This document shows positions 18,042 to 26,339 of a DNA stretch of 64,000 bases, piece after piece. This stretch comes from Fodinibacter sp963811825. GTDB taxonomy: Bacteria > Actinomycetota > Actinomycetes > Actinomycetales > Dermatophilaceae. Made by a program: the position numbers and the translations under genes. The number at the start of each line of letters is the position of its first letter. Position 1 is the stretch's first letter. Under the pieces are notes generated by a model that was given only the letters and a program-made list of their open reading frames with translations, did no database searches and was not told the origin of the DNA. The stretch lies in assembly GCA_963811825.1 (NCBI GenBank), contig CAWESS010000033.1, positions 1 through 64,000 on the forward strand, read 5' to 3'.

Positions 18042-18982
18042 ATGTCCGATCGACTCCTCGCCATCGCGGCCGCCAACGGCGGCATCCTCGCGACCGAGGA
18101 CGTCGCGCGCGCAGACGTCGACCCCAACGCACTCGCCGCGCTCGTCCGAACGCACGTGCTGCACCGAGTGCGCCGTGGCGCCTACGTCGTCGCCGCCGAC
18201 TGGACCGCGGCAGCAGCCGAGAAGCGGCTCGACCTGCGGACCCGGGCGGTACTTCGCGCCCGCAGCAACGCCGACGAAGCAGCCACTCACCAGAGCGCGC
18301 TGGCCGTTCACGGTCTGCCACTGCACGGTGTCGCCCTGGGGGTTGTCGACATCTCGGGGGAGGTTCGCCGGGTGCGACGGGAGGGTTCGCTGCGCATTCA
18401 CCCGACTGACGCTGCACTCGACGTCGTGGAGGTCGGCGGATGCCGCACGGTCGCCTTGGCCGCAGCCCTCGCCCAGGTCGCCCTGCGGGAAGGGCCGCGT
18501 GCCGGCAGTCGTCGCGGCCGATCGGGCCTGGCGCAGCGCCGGGTGGAGCTCGACGAGGTCATCACCCTCGTCACACAGCTCGCGCGGACCCCCCGCCAAG
18601 GCGTGCGTGCGGCACGGTGGCTGCGCCAGTGCGATCCCTTGAGCGAGTCCGTCGGCGAGACCCGCACCCGCCTGCTGCTGACCGACCTCGGCCATGCCCC
18701 GCGCAGTCAGGTGCGGGTGGCAGACAGGGCCGGCACGATCGTCGCCCGAGTCGACTTCCTCGTCGGAGAAGCGGGTCATCGTCGAGTTCGACGGGCTCGT
18801 CAAGTACTCCGGGCAGGACGGCCGCGAGGCCCTGGCTGCCGAGAAGCGTCGGGAGGATGCCCTGCGCGACCCTGGGCTTCGAGGTGGTTCGGCTGACCTG
18901 GGCCGACCTGGACAACCCGCACCGGGTCGACGCCCTGCTCAAAGCAGCCCTGGCCCGCGCCGAGCGGCGACGCAGCGCCTGA
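18042..18982 (+). pseudogene. AbiEi-like/DUF559 endonuclease-fold protein, frameshifted
   Basis: N-terminus SDRLLAIAAANGGILATEDV and LVRTHVLHRVRRGAYVVA form the winged-helix head found in AbiEi-type antitoxin/DUF559 proteins. A central region with HQSALAVHGLPLHGV follows, then a C-terminal PD-(D/E)XK/Vsr-like part: RVIVEFDGLVKYSGQDGREA then EKRREDALRDLGFEVVRLTW after frame correction. Four slips are needed (about 18495, 18530, 18770, 18865), so the gene is decayed or badly sequenced. Full length would be ~313 residues. It lies between inverted repeat copies A and B. Confidence 0.7.
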
Positions 18983-19086
18983 ACTTCTCCGCCGTCACTG
19001 TGATGACGGAGATCTTCCGGCCTGGCGGACATATTTCTCCGCCGTGATCCAAGTTCTCCGCCGTCACTGGGATGACGGAGAAGTTC
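18981..19086 (+). repeat. Three-hairpin intergenic repeat, copy B
   Basis: Longest copy. Hairpin 1 CTTCTCCGCCGTCACTGTGA paired to TGACGGAGATC, hairpin 2 TGGCGGACATATTTCTCCGCC (GGCGGA/TCCGCC), hairpin 3 AGTTCTCCGCCGTCACTGGG paired to ATGACGGAGAAGTT. It begins on the AbiEi-like stop codon and is in inverse orientation to copy A. The outer hairpins are near-identical to each other, so the unit is itself a repeat. Confidence 0.8.
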
Positions 19087-19222
19087 GTCACCGGATGCCG
19101 GACAGCTCGCCCGAGGTGAGCACGACGCGGGACCGGCCTACCGGCATCCGGCTGCTGCGGATACGGTGGCGCGAGCGCCCGGCCAGGGCTCGTCAGCACC
19201 GCCGCCGACTTGAGGAGAACCC

Positions 19223-20317
19223 GTGCCCCAGACCGTCCAGGGAGTCATCGCCCGCACCAAGGGCGCCGAGGTCGAGCTCGTCGACATCGTCGTTCCCGAC
19301 CCGGGCCCGGGCGAGGCCGTCGTGAAGATCGAGTCGTGCGGGGTCTGCCACACCGACCTGCACTACCGCGAGGGCGGCATCAACGACGACTACCCCTTCC
19401 TGCTCGGGCACGAGGCGGCCGGCACGGTCGAGGCCGTCGGCGAGGGCGTCACCGAGGTGGCCCCCGGCGACTTCGTCATCCTCAACTGGCGAGCCGTGTG
19501 CGGTCAGTGCCGCGCCTGCCTCAAGGGCAGGCCCTGGTACTGCTTCGCCACGCACAACGCGAAGCAGAAGATGACGCTCACCGACGGCACCGAGCTGAGC
19601 CCGGCCCTGGGCATCGGCGCGTTCATCGAGAAGACCCTCGTCGCCGCCGGGCAGTGCACGAAGGTCGACCGCGCGGATGCCGCAGCCGTCGGCCTCCTCG
19701 GGTGCGGCGTCATGGCCGGCTTCGGTGCGGCGGTGAACACCGGCGGCGTCGGCCGCGGTGACTCCATCGCCGTCATCGGGTGCGGTGGCGTCGGCAACGC
19801 AGCGATCGCCGGTGCCAAGGTCGCCGGCGCGACGACCATCATCGCCGTCGACGTCGACGCCCGAAAGCTCGAGGCCGCCAAGGCCTTCGGCGCCACCCAC
19901 ACCGTCGACTCGAGCACCGAGGACGCCATCGAGGCGATCCGCGCGCTCACCGGCGGCCACGGCGCCGACGTCGTCGTCGAGGCCGTCGGGCGACCCGAGA
20001 CCTACGAGCAGGCGTTCTACGCGCGCGACCTCGCGGGCACCGTCGTCCTCGTCGGCGTCCCCACGCCCGACAAGCAGGTCACCCTGCCGATGATCGAGAT
20101 CTTCGGCCGCGGTGGCGCCCTGAAGTCCAGCTGGTACGGCGACTGCCTGCCCTCGCGCGACTTCCCCATGCTCGTCGAGCTCTACCGCCAGGGTCGTTTC
20201 GACCTCGACGCGTTCGTCAGCGAGCGCATCGGCATCGGCGAGGTCGAGGCCGCCTTCGACAAGATGCACCGCGGCGAGGTGCTGCGCTCGGTCGTCGTCA
20301 TGGGTGAGGGCGCGTGA
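19223..20317 (+). CDS. S-(hydroxymethyl)mycothiol dehydrogenase
   Basis: 364 residues, zinc-dependent MDR alcohol dehydrogenase. Catalytic-zinc site SCGVCHTDLHYREGG and LLGHEAAGTVEAVGEGV; structural-zinc region CGQCRACLKGRPWYC; Rossmann motif AVIGCGGVGNAAIAGAKVAG and the NAD-binding Asp in IIAVDVDARKL. Length, CGVC and the GRPWYC motif match mycothiol-dependent formaldehyde dehydrogenase (AdhE/MscR-type), which oxidises the spontaneous adduct of formaldehyde and mycothiol and also reduces S-nitrosomycothiol. GTG start with GAGGAG upstream. Translationally coupled to the next gene, a metallo-hydrolase, as in mycobacteria. Confidence 0.88.
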   Translation: MPQTVQGVIARTKGAEVELVDIVVPDPGPGEAVVKIESCGVCHTDLHYREGGINDDYPFLLGHEAAGTVEAVGEGVTEVAPGDFVILNWRAVCGQCRACLKGRPWYCFATHNAKQKMTLTDGTELSPALGIGAFIEKTLVAAGQCTKVDRADAAAVGLLGCGVMAGFGAAVNTGGVGRGDSIAVIGCGGVGNAAIAGAKVAGATTIIAVDVDARKLEAAKAFGATHTVDSSTEDAIEAIRALTGGHGADVVVEAVGRPETYEQAFYARDLAGTVVLVGVPTPDKQVTLPMIEIFGRGGALKSSWYGDCLPSRDFPMLVELYRQGRFDLDAFVSERIGIGEVEAAFDKMHRGEVLRSVVVMGEGA

Positions 20318-20976
20318 GCAGCTCCCGGATGCCGGTCGCGGCCTCCCCGGGAGGCGTGCGGGTCGAGCGCGTGGTCACCTCTGGCGTCTTCGAGCTCGAC
20401 GGTGGCTCGTGGGAGGTCGACAACAACGTCTGGCTCGTCGGTGACGACCACGAGGTGCTCGTCGTCGACGCCGCCCATGACGCCGCCGCGATCCTGGCCG
20501 CGGTCGGTGACCGAAGGGTCGTCGCGGTGGTCTGCACCCACGGGCACAACGACCACGTCAACGCGGTCGGTGAGCTGGTCGCGGCGACCGGTGCCACGGC
20601 ATCCCTCCACCCGGCCGACCGCGTGCTGTGGGACCAGACGCAGGCCGACCCGCCCGGAGCCGAGCTCACCGACGGACAGGTGTTCACCGTGGGTGATGTC
20701 GAGCTGACGGTGCTGCACACCCCGGGTCACGCACCGGGCGCGTGCTGCCTGCACGCCCCGGCGCTGGGGGTCCTGCTCAGCGGTGACACGCTGTTCAGCG
20801 GTGGGCCGGGCGCGACCGGGCGGTCGTTCAGTGACTTCCCGACGATCATCGACTCGATCCGTGACCGCCTGCTGTCACTGCCCGGCGACACCGTCGTGCT
20901 CACCGGGCACGGCGACACGACGACCATCGGCGACGAGGCCCCGCACCTGCAGGAGTGGCTCGACCGCGGCCACTGA
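20314..20976 (+). CDS. MBL-fold metallo-hydrolase
   Basis: 220 residues. Metal-binding CTHGHNDHVNAV (HxHxDH variant HGHNDH), downstream His in LHTPGHAPGACCLH, Asp in LLSGDTLFSGGPG and a final TGHGDTTTIGDEAPHL. This is the glyoxalase II-like branch of the MBL fold. GTG at 20314 overlaps the dehydrogenase stop, so the pair is co-translated. The partner probably hydrolyses an S-acyl-mycothiol such as S-formylmycothiol, inferred from context and not shown by sequence. Confidence 0.85.
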   Translation: MSSSRMPVAASPGGVRVERVVTSGVFELDGGSWEVDNNVWLVGDDHEVLVVDAAHDAAAILAAVGDRRVVAVVCTHGHNDHVNAVGELVAATGATASLHPADRVLWDQTQADPPGAELTDGQVFTVGDVELTVLHTPGHAPGACCLHAPALGVLLSGDTLFSGGPGATGRSFSDFPTIIDSIRDRLLSLPGDTVVLTGHGDTTTIGDEAPHLQEWLDRGH

Positions 20977-21004
20977 TCGTCGGGGTGGTCGGGGCGCAGC
21001 GGCC

Positions 21005-21673
21005 TCAGCGCGCGCGCAGCGTGAAGCTCGCGGATCCGGAGTACTCGCCGCGCACGGTGTGGTTGGTGAGGGCGAGGCTGTAGCGGTAGCTGCCGCCCGG
21101 GCCGGACAGGTCTGCTGTGAGCCGGTCTCCCCACACGTTGGAGCGGGGCCCCGTGCCGAACGCGTCATTGTCCTTGAACACCCAGGAGCCCTGGCCCGCC
21201 GCGAAGAGCTCCCCACTGGCCACAGGAGTGTCCGTGAGGTCCATCAGGCCGTCGGTGTCGATGCACGGGCCGACGAGGTTCTCCTGCGCCGTGGACTTGC
21301 CTTCCTCGAAGGTCCACAGCTCGACCGGAACCAGTCCGCCGAAGGCGAACCGGACGTTCCCGGTCCCGACGTCCTTCGCCGATGCCTCCAGAGGCACTGC
21401 GCCCAGCTGGACCGGGAACTCTGGTGGGTCGCCCTGCTCACCGCCCTGGACCCACTCGAGGAAGGCGTTCTCGGCCGCGACCTGCTCAGCCGTGCAGAAC
21501 GTCTGCCGGGTGGTGTTCCCGAACACCACCAGCTCGTTGACGTCGTCCGCGATCGTCGCCACGGTGTCGTCGAGCGGGAACGTCTCCGCAGGGTCTGCGT
21601 GTGCCGGCACCACCACGGCGGCCAGCAGGGCCGCACCGCCGATCATCGATCCCACAAGCCGAGTCTGGTGCAT
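21005..21673 (-). CDS. Secreted protein of unknown function
   Basis: 222 residues from ATG 21673. A Sec signal peptide (TRLVGSMIGGAALLAAVVVP) with an AHA cleavage site precedes an acidic, beta-rich extracellular domain with two Cys (RQTFCTAEQV and VGPCIDTDG) that may form a disulfide. The C-terminal strands (RYSLALTNHTVRGEYSGSAS) suggest a beta-sandwich. No recognised family. It interrupts the usual carD-ispDF-cysS order. Confidence 0.7.
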   Translation of the reverse strand: MHQTRLVGSMIGGAALLAAVVVPAHADPAETFPLDDTVATIADDVNELVVFGNTTRQTFCTAEQVAAENAFLEWVQGGEQGDPPEFPVQLGAVPLEASAKDVGTGNVRFAFGGLVPVELWTFEEGKSTAQENLVGPCIDTDGLMDLTDTPVASGELFAAGQGSWVFKDNDAFGTGPRSNVWGDRLTADLSGPGGSYRYSLALTNHTVRGEYSGSASFTLRAR

Positions 21674-21784
21674 GTCGAGCCCTCTTCCTGACACGGCCAG
21701 ACGTTCCGCCTGCCCTGCTCCGCTCAGGCTCCTCCTGCGTGCCAGAGGGTGTCCATGGCCCGGTCGAGCCATCCGTGCCGCGGC

Positions 21785-22279
21785 TCAGGGGCGCGGTGCG
21801 GCGACGACCAGGGCGGTGGCGATGGCCGCGACTCCCTCGCCGCGGCCCGTGAGGCCCAGCCCGTCGGTCGTGGTGCCGCTCACCGACACGGGCGCGCCCA
21901 CGGCATCCGAGAGCGCCTGTTCCGCGTCCGCCCGACGGGTGCCGATCTTCGGCCCGTTCCCGACGACCTGCACGGCGACGTTGCCGATCTCGAAGCCGGC
22001 CTCGCGCACCAGGCGGGCTGCTTCCGCGAGCAGGGCCACCCCCGACGCGCCGGCGAACTCGGGGCGGGACGTGCCGAAGTGCGCCCCGAGGTCACCGATG
22101 CCGGAGGCCGAGAAGAGCGCGTCGCAGGCGGCGTGGGCGGCGACGTCGGCGTCGGAGTGACCGTCGAGACCGCGCTCCCCCGGCCAGTGCAGGCCCGCGA
22201 CCCACAGCTCGCGATCAGAGCCCTCCGGGGCGAGGGCGTGCACGTCGACCCCGACACCGACCCTGGGCAGCTGCGTCAT
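21785..22279 (-). CDS. ispF: 2-C-methyl-D-erythritol 2,4-cyclodiphosphate synthase
   Basis: 164 residues, standard length. Conserved metal site VGVDVHALAPEG (Asp-X-His) and GHSDADVAAHAACDALFSAS, with the HSDAD pattern; the C-terminal TTTDGLGLTGRGEGVAA is the CDP-binding end. It converts CDP-methylerythritol 2-phosphate to the cyclic diphosphate in the MEP isoprenoid pathway. Its start shares bases with the ispD stop. Confidence 0.95.
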   Translation of the reverse strand: MTQLPRVGVGVDVHALAPEGSDRELWVAGLHWPGERGLDGHSDADVAAHAACDALFSASGIGDLGAHFGTSRPEFAGASGVALLAEAARLVREAGFEIGNVAVQVVGNGPKIGTRRADAEQALSDAVGAPVSVSGTTTDGLGLTGRGEGVAAIATALVVAAPRP

Positions 22280-22989
22280 CAGCCCAGTCTCGCAGCCCGG
22301 TCGAGCAGCCAGTGCGCCAGCTCGAGGTCGTCGGCGGTGGTCACCTTGAACGCGAGCGGGTCGCCGTCGACGACGAGCACGTGGTCACCGCAGCGCTCGA
22401 CGAGGGCGGCGTCGTCGGTCGCCTGGACTCCGCTGTCGTAGGCCGTGACGAGCACCGCGCGCTGGAAGCCCTGCGGCGTCTGCACGGCCCGCAGGCTGGC
22501 CCGGTCGGGCGTGCCCGTGATGACTCCGGCGGCGTCGACGCTCTTGACCGTGTCGACGACCGGCAGCCCCGGCACCGCACCGGCAGCCCCGGCGCGCACG
22601 GCGTCGACCACCCGCTGGAACACGCCGAGCGGGGTGAGGCAGCGCGCCGCGTCGTGGACGAGCACGATGTCGCAGGTGGGGGCGAGTGCGGCCAGCCCGG
22701 CGACGACCGAGTCGGTGCGCTCGGCACCGCCGGGCACGACCACCGCACCGGCCGGCAGCTCGACCCCTGACCACAGCGGGCCACCGGTGTCGGTGAGCCC
22801 TGCCGGGGCGACGACGACGAGGGAGGTGAGTCCCGGCATCCGGCTGATGGTGTCGACCGCGTGCGCCAGCAGCGGACGGCCGCGCAGGTGGACGAACGCC
22901 TTGGGGACGTCCGCCCCCAGCCGGCTGCCCGAACCCGCAGCGACGACGACGACGCCGACGCTGCTCGGGGCAGCGTCGGCGTCGGTCAC
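22279..22989 (-). CDS. ispD: 2-C-methyl-D-erythritol 4-phosphate cytidylyltransferase
   Basis: 236 residues. N-terminal nucleotide-binding VVVVAAGSGSRLGADVPKAF, then VLVHDAARCLTPLGVFQRVV with the catalytic-site Asp, the TPQGF loop (RAVQTPQGFQRAV) and DDAALVERCGDHVLVVDGDP. It transfers CMP to methylerythritol phosphate, an early MEP-pathway step. One-base overlap with ispF makes a two-gene operon, with carD 27 bp upstream. Confidence 0.95.
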   Translation of the reverse strand: MTDADAAPSSVGVVVVAAGSGSRLGADVPKAFVHLRGRPLLAHAVDTISRMPGLTSLVVVAPAGLTDTGGPLWSGVELPAGAVVVPGGAERTDSVVAGLAALAPTCDIVLVHDAARCLTPLGVFQRVVDAVRAGAAGAVPGLPVVDTVKSVDAAGVITGTPDRASLRAVQTPQGFQRAVLVTAYDSGVQATDDAALVERCGDHVLVVDGDPLAFKVTTADDLELAHWLLDRAARLG

Positions 22990-23016
22990 GTCAGTGTGGA
23001 TGGGCGTGAGCCCGGA

Positions 23017-23499
23017 TCAGGACGCGAGGACCTCGTCGAGGATGACCTCGGCCTTTTCCTCGTCGGTCTTCTCGGCCAGGGCCAGCTCGGACACGAGGAT
23101 CTGGCGGGCCTTGGCGAGCATGCGCTTCTCGCCGGCCGACAGGCCACGGTCCTTGTCACGACGCCACAGGTCACGCACGACCTCGGCGACCTTGATGACA
23201 TCGCCGGAGGCGAGCTTCTCCAGGTTGGCCTTGAAGCGGCGCGACCAGTTGGTCGGCTCCTCGGCGAACGGGGTGCGAAGCACCTCGAAGACCTTGTCGA
23301 GCCCTTCCTTGGACACCACGTCGCGCACACCGACGAGGTCGCAGTTCTCGGCTGGTACCTCGATGACCAGATCGCCCTGGGCGACCTTGAGCTTGAGGTA
23401 CAGCTTCTCCTCTCCGCGGATCGTACGAGTCTTGATCTCTTCGATGCGTGCTGCCCCGTGGTGGGGATACACGACCGTTTCGCCGACCTTGAAAACCAT
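23017..23499 (-). CDS. carD: CarD family RNA polymerase regulator
   Basis: 160 residues. The RNA polymerase interaction domain begins VFKVGETVVYPHHGAARIEE and continues KLYLKLKVAQGDLVIEVPAE; the C-terminal DNA-binding helices carry NWSRRFKANLEKLASGD with the Trp that contacts the upstream edge of the -10. CarD stabilises open complexes and is essential in mycobacteria. ATG 23499 is used because the Tudor-like domain starts there. Directly upstream of ispD, as in mycobacteria. Confidence 0.95.
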   Translation of the reverse strand: MVFKVGETVVYPHHGAARIEEIKTRTIRGEEKLYLKLKVAQGDLVIEVPAENCDLVGVRDVVSKEGLDKVFEVLRTPFAEEPTNWSRRFKANLEKLASGDVIKVAEVVRDLWRRDKDRGLSAGEKRMLAKARQILVSELALAEKTDEEKAEVILDEVLAS

Positions 23500-23678
23500 G
23501 TGTTGTTGGCCCCTTTCGCGACACTCAGGATACCACGCAGAAACGGGCCACTGAAATGCAGCGGACGACCTGTTTGCGCAGGTCAGGGGCGGGGAGAACG
23601 CCCTCGGGCCGCAAATCAGGTCTTGACAGGATGCCGGTCTCCATGCATCGCGCGCGGCACGTGCGCCCGGGTCGGGCA

Positions 23679-23722
23679 CGGTCCTCCACGTGATTGGACG
23701 CGGTCCTCCATGTCGCTGGACG
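23679..23722. repeat. Tandem 22-bp direct repeat
   Basis: Two adjacent 22-bp units starting CGGTCCTCCA and ending TGGACG, differing at four or five central positions, at 23679-23700 and 23701-23722, followed by a third CGGTGGACC start. They lie in the 254-bp divergent spacer between carD and the lipoprotein gene. The 22-bp spacing is two helical turns, so this could bind a dimeric regulator. Confidence 0.5.
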
Positions 23723-23753
23723 CGGTGGACCGAGTCATGGATATCCTTGCCGG

Positions 23754-24218
23754 GTGACGACACGAGCCGCCAACGCCCTGCGCGCCACCGCCCTGCTGGC
23801 GGCCACCCTCCTCGCGTCGGGATGCGCCGTCTTCTCCCCGACCCAGACCGACTACGACTACCCCGCCGCCGACGGCGTGCGCCTGTCGATCCCGGGCCTG
23901 GAGCTGCGCAACCTCGCGTTCGTCGTGGAGGAGGAGGGCGGCACCGCCGTGCTCATCGGTCAGGCCGTCAACAACAGCACCTCGGCCGTCGACGTCACCT
24001 TCGCCGTCGAGGGCGGCACGTCCACCGCGACGGCCGCCGTGCCCGCGACCTCGGGCGACGCCCTGTCTGACGACACCTCGCGGGTCGAGATCGAGAGCCT
24101 GCCGGCCGCCCCGGGCGACACCATCTCCCTCGTGGTCTCCACCGACGAGGCCGGCCAGAACGTCGTCACCGTGCCGGTGCTCTCCGCCACCGGTCACAAC
24201 GGCACCATCTTCGGCTGA
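23754..24218 (+). CDS. Lipoprotein of unknown function
   Basis: 154 residues from GTG 23754. Lipobox LLASGC with Cys at about residue 23, after a basic N-terminus (TTRAANALRATALLAATLLA). The mature part is acidic and beta-rich, with DGVRLSIPGLELRNLAFVVE, then AVDVTFAVEGG and a C-terminal VVTVPVLSATG, resembling small immunoglobulin-like lipoproteins seen beside carD or phoU genes. Function unknown. Convergent with regX3. Confidence 0.75.
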   Translation: MTTRAANALRATALLAATLLASGCAVFSPTQTDYDYPAADGVRLSIPGLELRNLAFVVEEEGGTAVLIGQAVNNSTSAVDVTFAVEGGTSTATAAVPATSGDALSDDTSRVEIESLPAAPGDTISLVVSTDEAGQNVVTVPVLSATGHNGTIFG

Positions 24219-24241
24219 CGGGCCTTCGGCTGTCGGGGCGC

Positions 24242-24922
24242 TCAGACCTCGAACTTGTAGCCCAGGCCGCGCACGGTGAGGATGTGCACCGGGTGCGCCG
24301 GGTCGGGCTCCACCTTGGCCCGCAGCCGCTTGATGTGCACGTCCAGCGTCTTGGTGTCGCCGACGTAGTCGCTGCCCCACACCCGGTCGATGAGCTGCAT
24401 GCGGGTGAGCACCCGCCCCGTGTTGCGCAGCAACATCTCGAGCAGCTCGAACTCCTTGAGCGGGAACGAGAGCTGCCGCCCACCGACCGTCACGACGTGG
24501 CGCTCGACGTCCATCCGCACCGGCCCGGCCTCGAGGGTCGACGGCAGCAGCTCCTCCGGCTCGGCCAGCCGCCGCAGCACCGCCTTGATGCGCGCGAGCA
24601 GCTCACGCGAGGAGTAGGGCTTGGTGACGTAGTCGTCGGCCCCGAGCTCGAGCCCCACGACCTTGTCGATCTCGCTGTCCTTGGCCGTCAGCATGATCAC
24701 CGGCACGTTGGACCGCTGCCGCAGCGCCCGACACACGTCGACGCCCGAGAGCCCGGGCAGCATGAGGTCGAGCAGCACGAGGTCGGCCCCGGTCGCGTCG
24801 AATGCCGTGAGCGCGTCGTTGCCGTTCTCGGCCACCGTGACGTCGTACCCCTCCTTGCTGAGCAGGTAGGACAGCGGGTCCGAGAAGGACACCTCGTCCT
24901 CAACGATCAGGATGCGCGTCAT
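24242..24922 (-). CDS. regX3: Response regulator, RegX3/PhoP type
   Basis: 226 residues. Receiver domain: acidic DEVSFSDP pocket, phospho-acceptor in LVLLDLMLPGLSG (Asp ~52), TAKDSEI and the Lys in YVTKPYSSRELLARIKAVLRR. OmpR-type winged helix at the C-terminus, with FPLKEFELLEMLLRNTGRVL and DVHIKRLRAKVE. It is the partner of the next gene and most likely the phosphate-starvation regulator: the divergent neighbour is phoU and PHO boxes are present. Overlaps the kinase gene by 23 bp. The gene symbol follows the mycobacterial name. Confidence 0.88.
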   Translation of the reverse strand: MTRILIVEDEVSFSDPLSYLLSKEGYDVTVAENGNDALTAFDATGADLVLLDLMLPGLSGVDVCRALRQRSNVPVIMLTAKDSEIDKVVGLELGADDYVTKPYSSRELLARIKAVLRRLAEPEELLPSTLEAGPVRMDVERHVVTVGGRQLSFPLKEFELLEMLLRNTGRVLTRMQLIDRVWGSDYVGDTKTLDVHIKRLRAKVEPDPAHPVHILTVRGLGYKFEV

Positions 24923-26177
24923 GCAGGGCCCTCTCCTCATCGGATGCCGTCCGCCACCGGTCGGCATCGTCGTGCACCTCGGGCGACCGGTCGGCCGTCG
25001 GGTGCGGTTGGTCGGTCTCCGCGCGCGGCCGGTCGGCCGCCGCGGGAAGAGTCATCGTGAACGTGGACCCGCGCCCTTCCTGGCTCCAGACGCTCACCTG
25101 CCCACCGTGGTTGGCACACACGTGCTTGACGATGGCCAGCCCGAGACCGGTGCCGCCGGTCGCCCGCGAGCGCGCGGCATCCACCCGGTAGAACCGCTCG
25201 AAGATGCGCTCCTGCTCGGTCGCGGGGATCCCCTCGCCCTGGTCGGTCACGCTGACCTCGATGCTGTCGCCCACGCGCCGGGCCCCGATGCCGACGTGTG
25301 TCCCGGACCCGCTGTAGTTCACGGCGTTCGTCACGAGGTTCGCGACCGCGGTGGTGAGCAGCTCGGCATCCCCGAAGACCCGCAGCCCCTCCTCACCGAC
25401 GAGCGTGAGCTGGATGCCGTGCGCCTCCGCCGCGACCCGCACCCGGTCCACCGCCTCCGCGGCAACGACGCCGACGTCGACGATCACCGGCTCGTGGAGG
25501 GTGTCGGCGACCTGGAGCCGCGACAGGTCGACGATCTCCTTGACGAGACGGGTCAGCCGCGCGGACTCGACGAGGATGCGCTCGGCGAAGCGCTCGACGG
25601 CATCCGGGTCGTCACGGGCGTCGAGCACCGCCTCGGCGAGCAGCGAGATGCCGCCGACCGGGGTCTTGAGCTCGTGGCTGACGTTGGCGACGAAGTCACG
25701 CCGGATCTCCTCGACCCGCCGAGCGTGCGTGTGGTCCTCGGCGAGGATCAGCACGTGGGAGACCGCGATCGGCGCCACCCGCACCCGCATCACGGTGCTC
25801 GCCTGCGCGTTCGGGCCCCTGGGCAGGTCGAGCTCGGCCTCGCGGATCATGCCGTCCCGGCGCACCTGGCGGGCGATGTGCCGCAGCTCGTGGTGCACGA
25901 GCTCGCCGTGACGCACGAGCCCGTAGCTGACGGCCGACGCCGAGGTGTTGACGACGGCGTCACTGGCGTCGAGGACGACGGCGATGGACCGGAGGACCGA
26001 CAAGACGTCCCCGACGCCACGAGGCAGTGGGGGGTCGGCAGGCTCGGGGTCGGAGGTGCTGCGCTCGGACCACCGCGTCGCCAGGACGGCGACGGCTCCG
26101 ATGACGAGCCCCACCGCCCCGCCGAGAATCGCCGCGAGCACAGGGTCCACGACGTCAGGGTACGGCCCGAGGGGCAT
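24900..26177 (-). CDS. senX3: Sensor histidine kinase, SenX3/PhoR type
   Basis: About 425 residues. One N-terminal membrane segment (AILGGAVGLVIGAVAVLAT), a PAS-like sensor (RSIAVVLDASDAVVNTSASA), H-box VANVSHELKTPVGGISLLAE, N-box LTTAVANLVTNAVNYSGSG, G1 VTDQGEGIPATEQERIFERF and G2 GGTGLGLAIVKHVCANHGGQ. The single helix and PAS match SenX3/PhoR, which sense phosphate transport state via PhoU and the Pst system. The start may be ATG 26177 or GTG 26150. The intergenic region with phoU holds a PHO box. Confidence 0.88.
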   Translation of the reverse strand: MPLGPYPDVVDPVLAAILGGAVGLVIGAVAVLATRWSERSTSDPEPADPPLPRGVGDVLSVLRSIAVVLDASDAVVNTSASAVSYGLVRHGELVHHELRHIARQVRRDGMIREAELDLPRGPNAQASTVMRVRVAPIAVSHVLILAEDHTHARRVEEIRRDFVANVSHELKTPVGGISLLAEAVLDARDDPDAVERFAERILVESARLTRLVKEIVDLSRLQVADTLHEPVIVDVGVVAAEAVDRVRVAAEAHGIQLTLVGEEGLRVFGDAELLTTAVANLVTNAVNYSGSGTHVGIGARRVGDSIEVSVTDQGEGIPATEQERIFERFYRVDAARSRATGGTGLGLAIVKHVCANHGGQVSVWSQEGRGSTFTMTLPAAADRPRAETDQPHPTADRSPEVHDDADRWRTASDEERALHDAHPDR

Positions 26178-26222
26178 GGTCCTCGCCCACGAACTGCTCC
26201 CGACGCTGCGCCCTCGCCAGAA

Positions 26223-26255
26223 GTTCACCTCGGGTGCGCCTCCGGTTCATGCCCG
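26223..26255. promoter_or_regulatory. PHO box (PhoP/RegX3 site) between senX3 and phoU
   Basis: Three 11-bp units in perfect register: GTTCACCTCGG (26223-26233), degenerate GTGCGCCTCCG (26234-26244) and GTTCATGCCCG (26245-26255). Streptomyces-type PHO boxes are direct repeats of an 11-bp GTTCA-containing unit. The site lies between divergent senX3-regX3 and phoU and could control both. Confidence 0.7.
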
Positions 26256-26339
26256 CCTGTCAGGGTTCCGGACAGGAGCCGCAGCCGCCGACGGCGCGAC
26301 CCCTCGACACCCCCACGCCACCCGAAGGGTCCACCCGTG

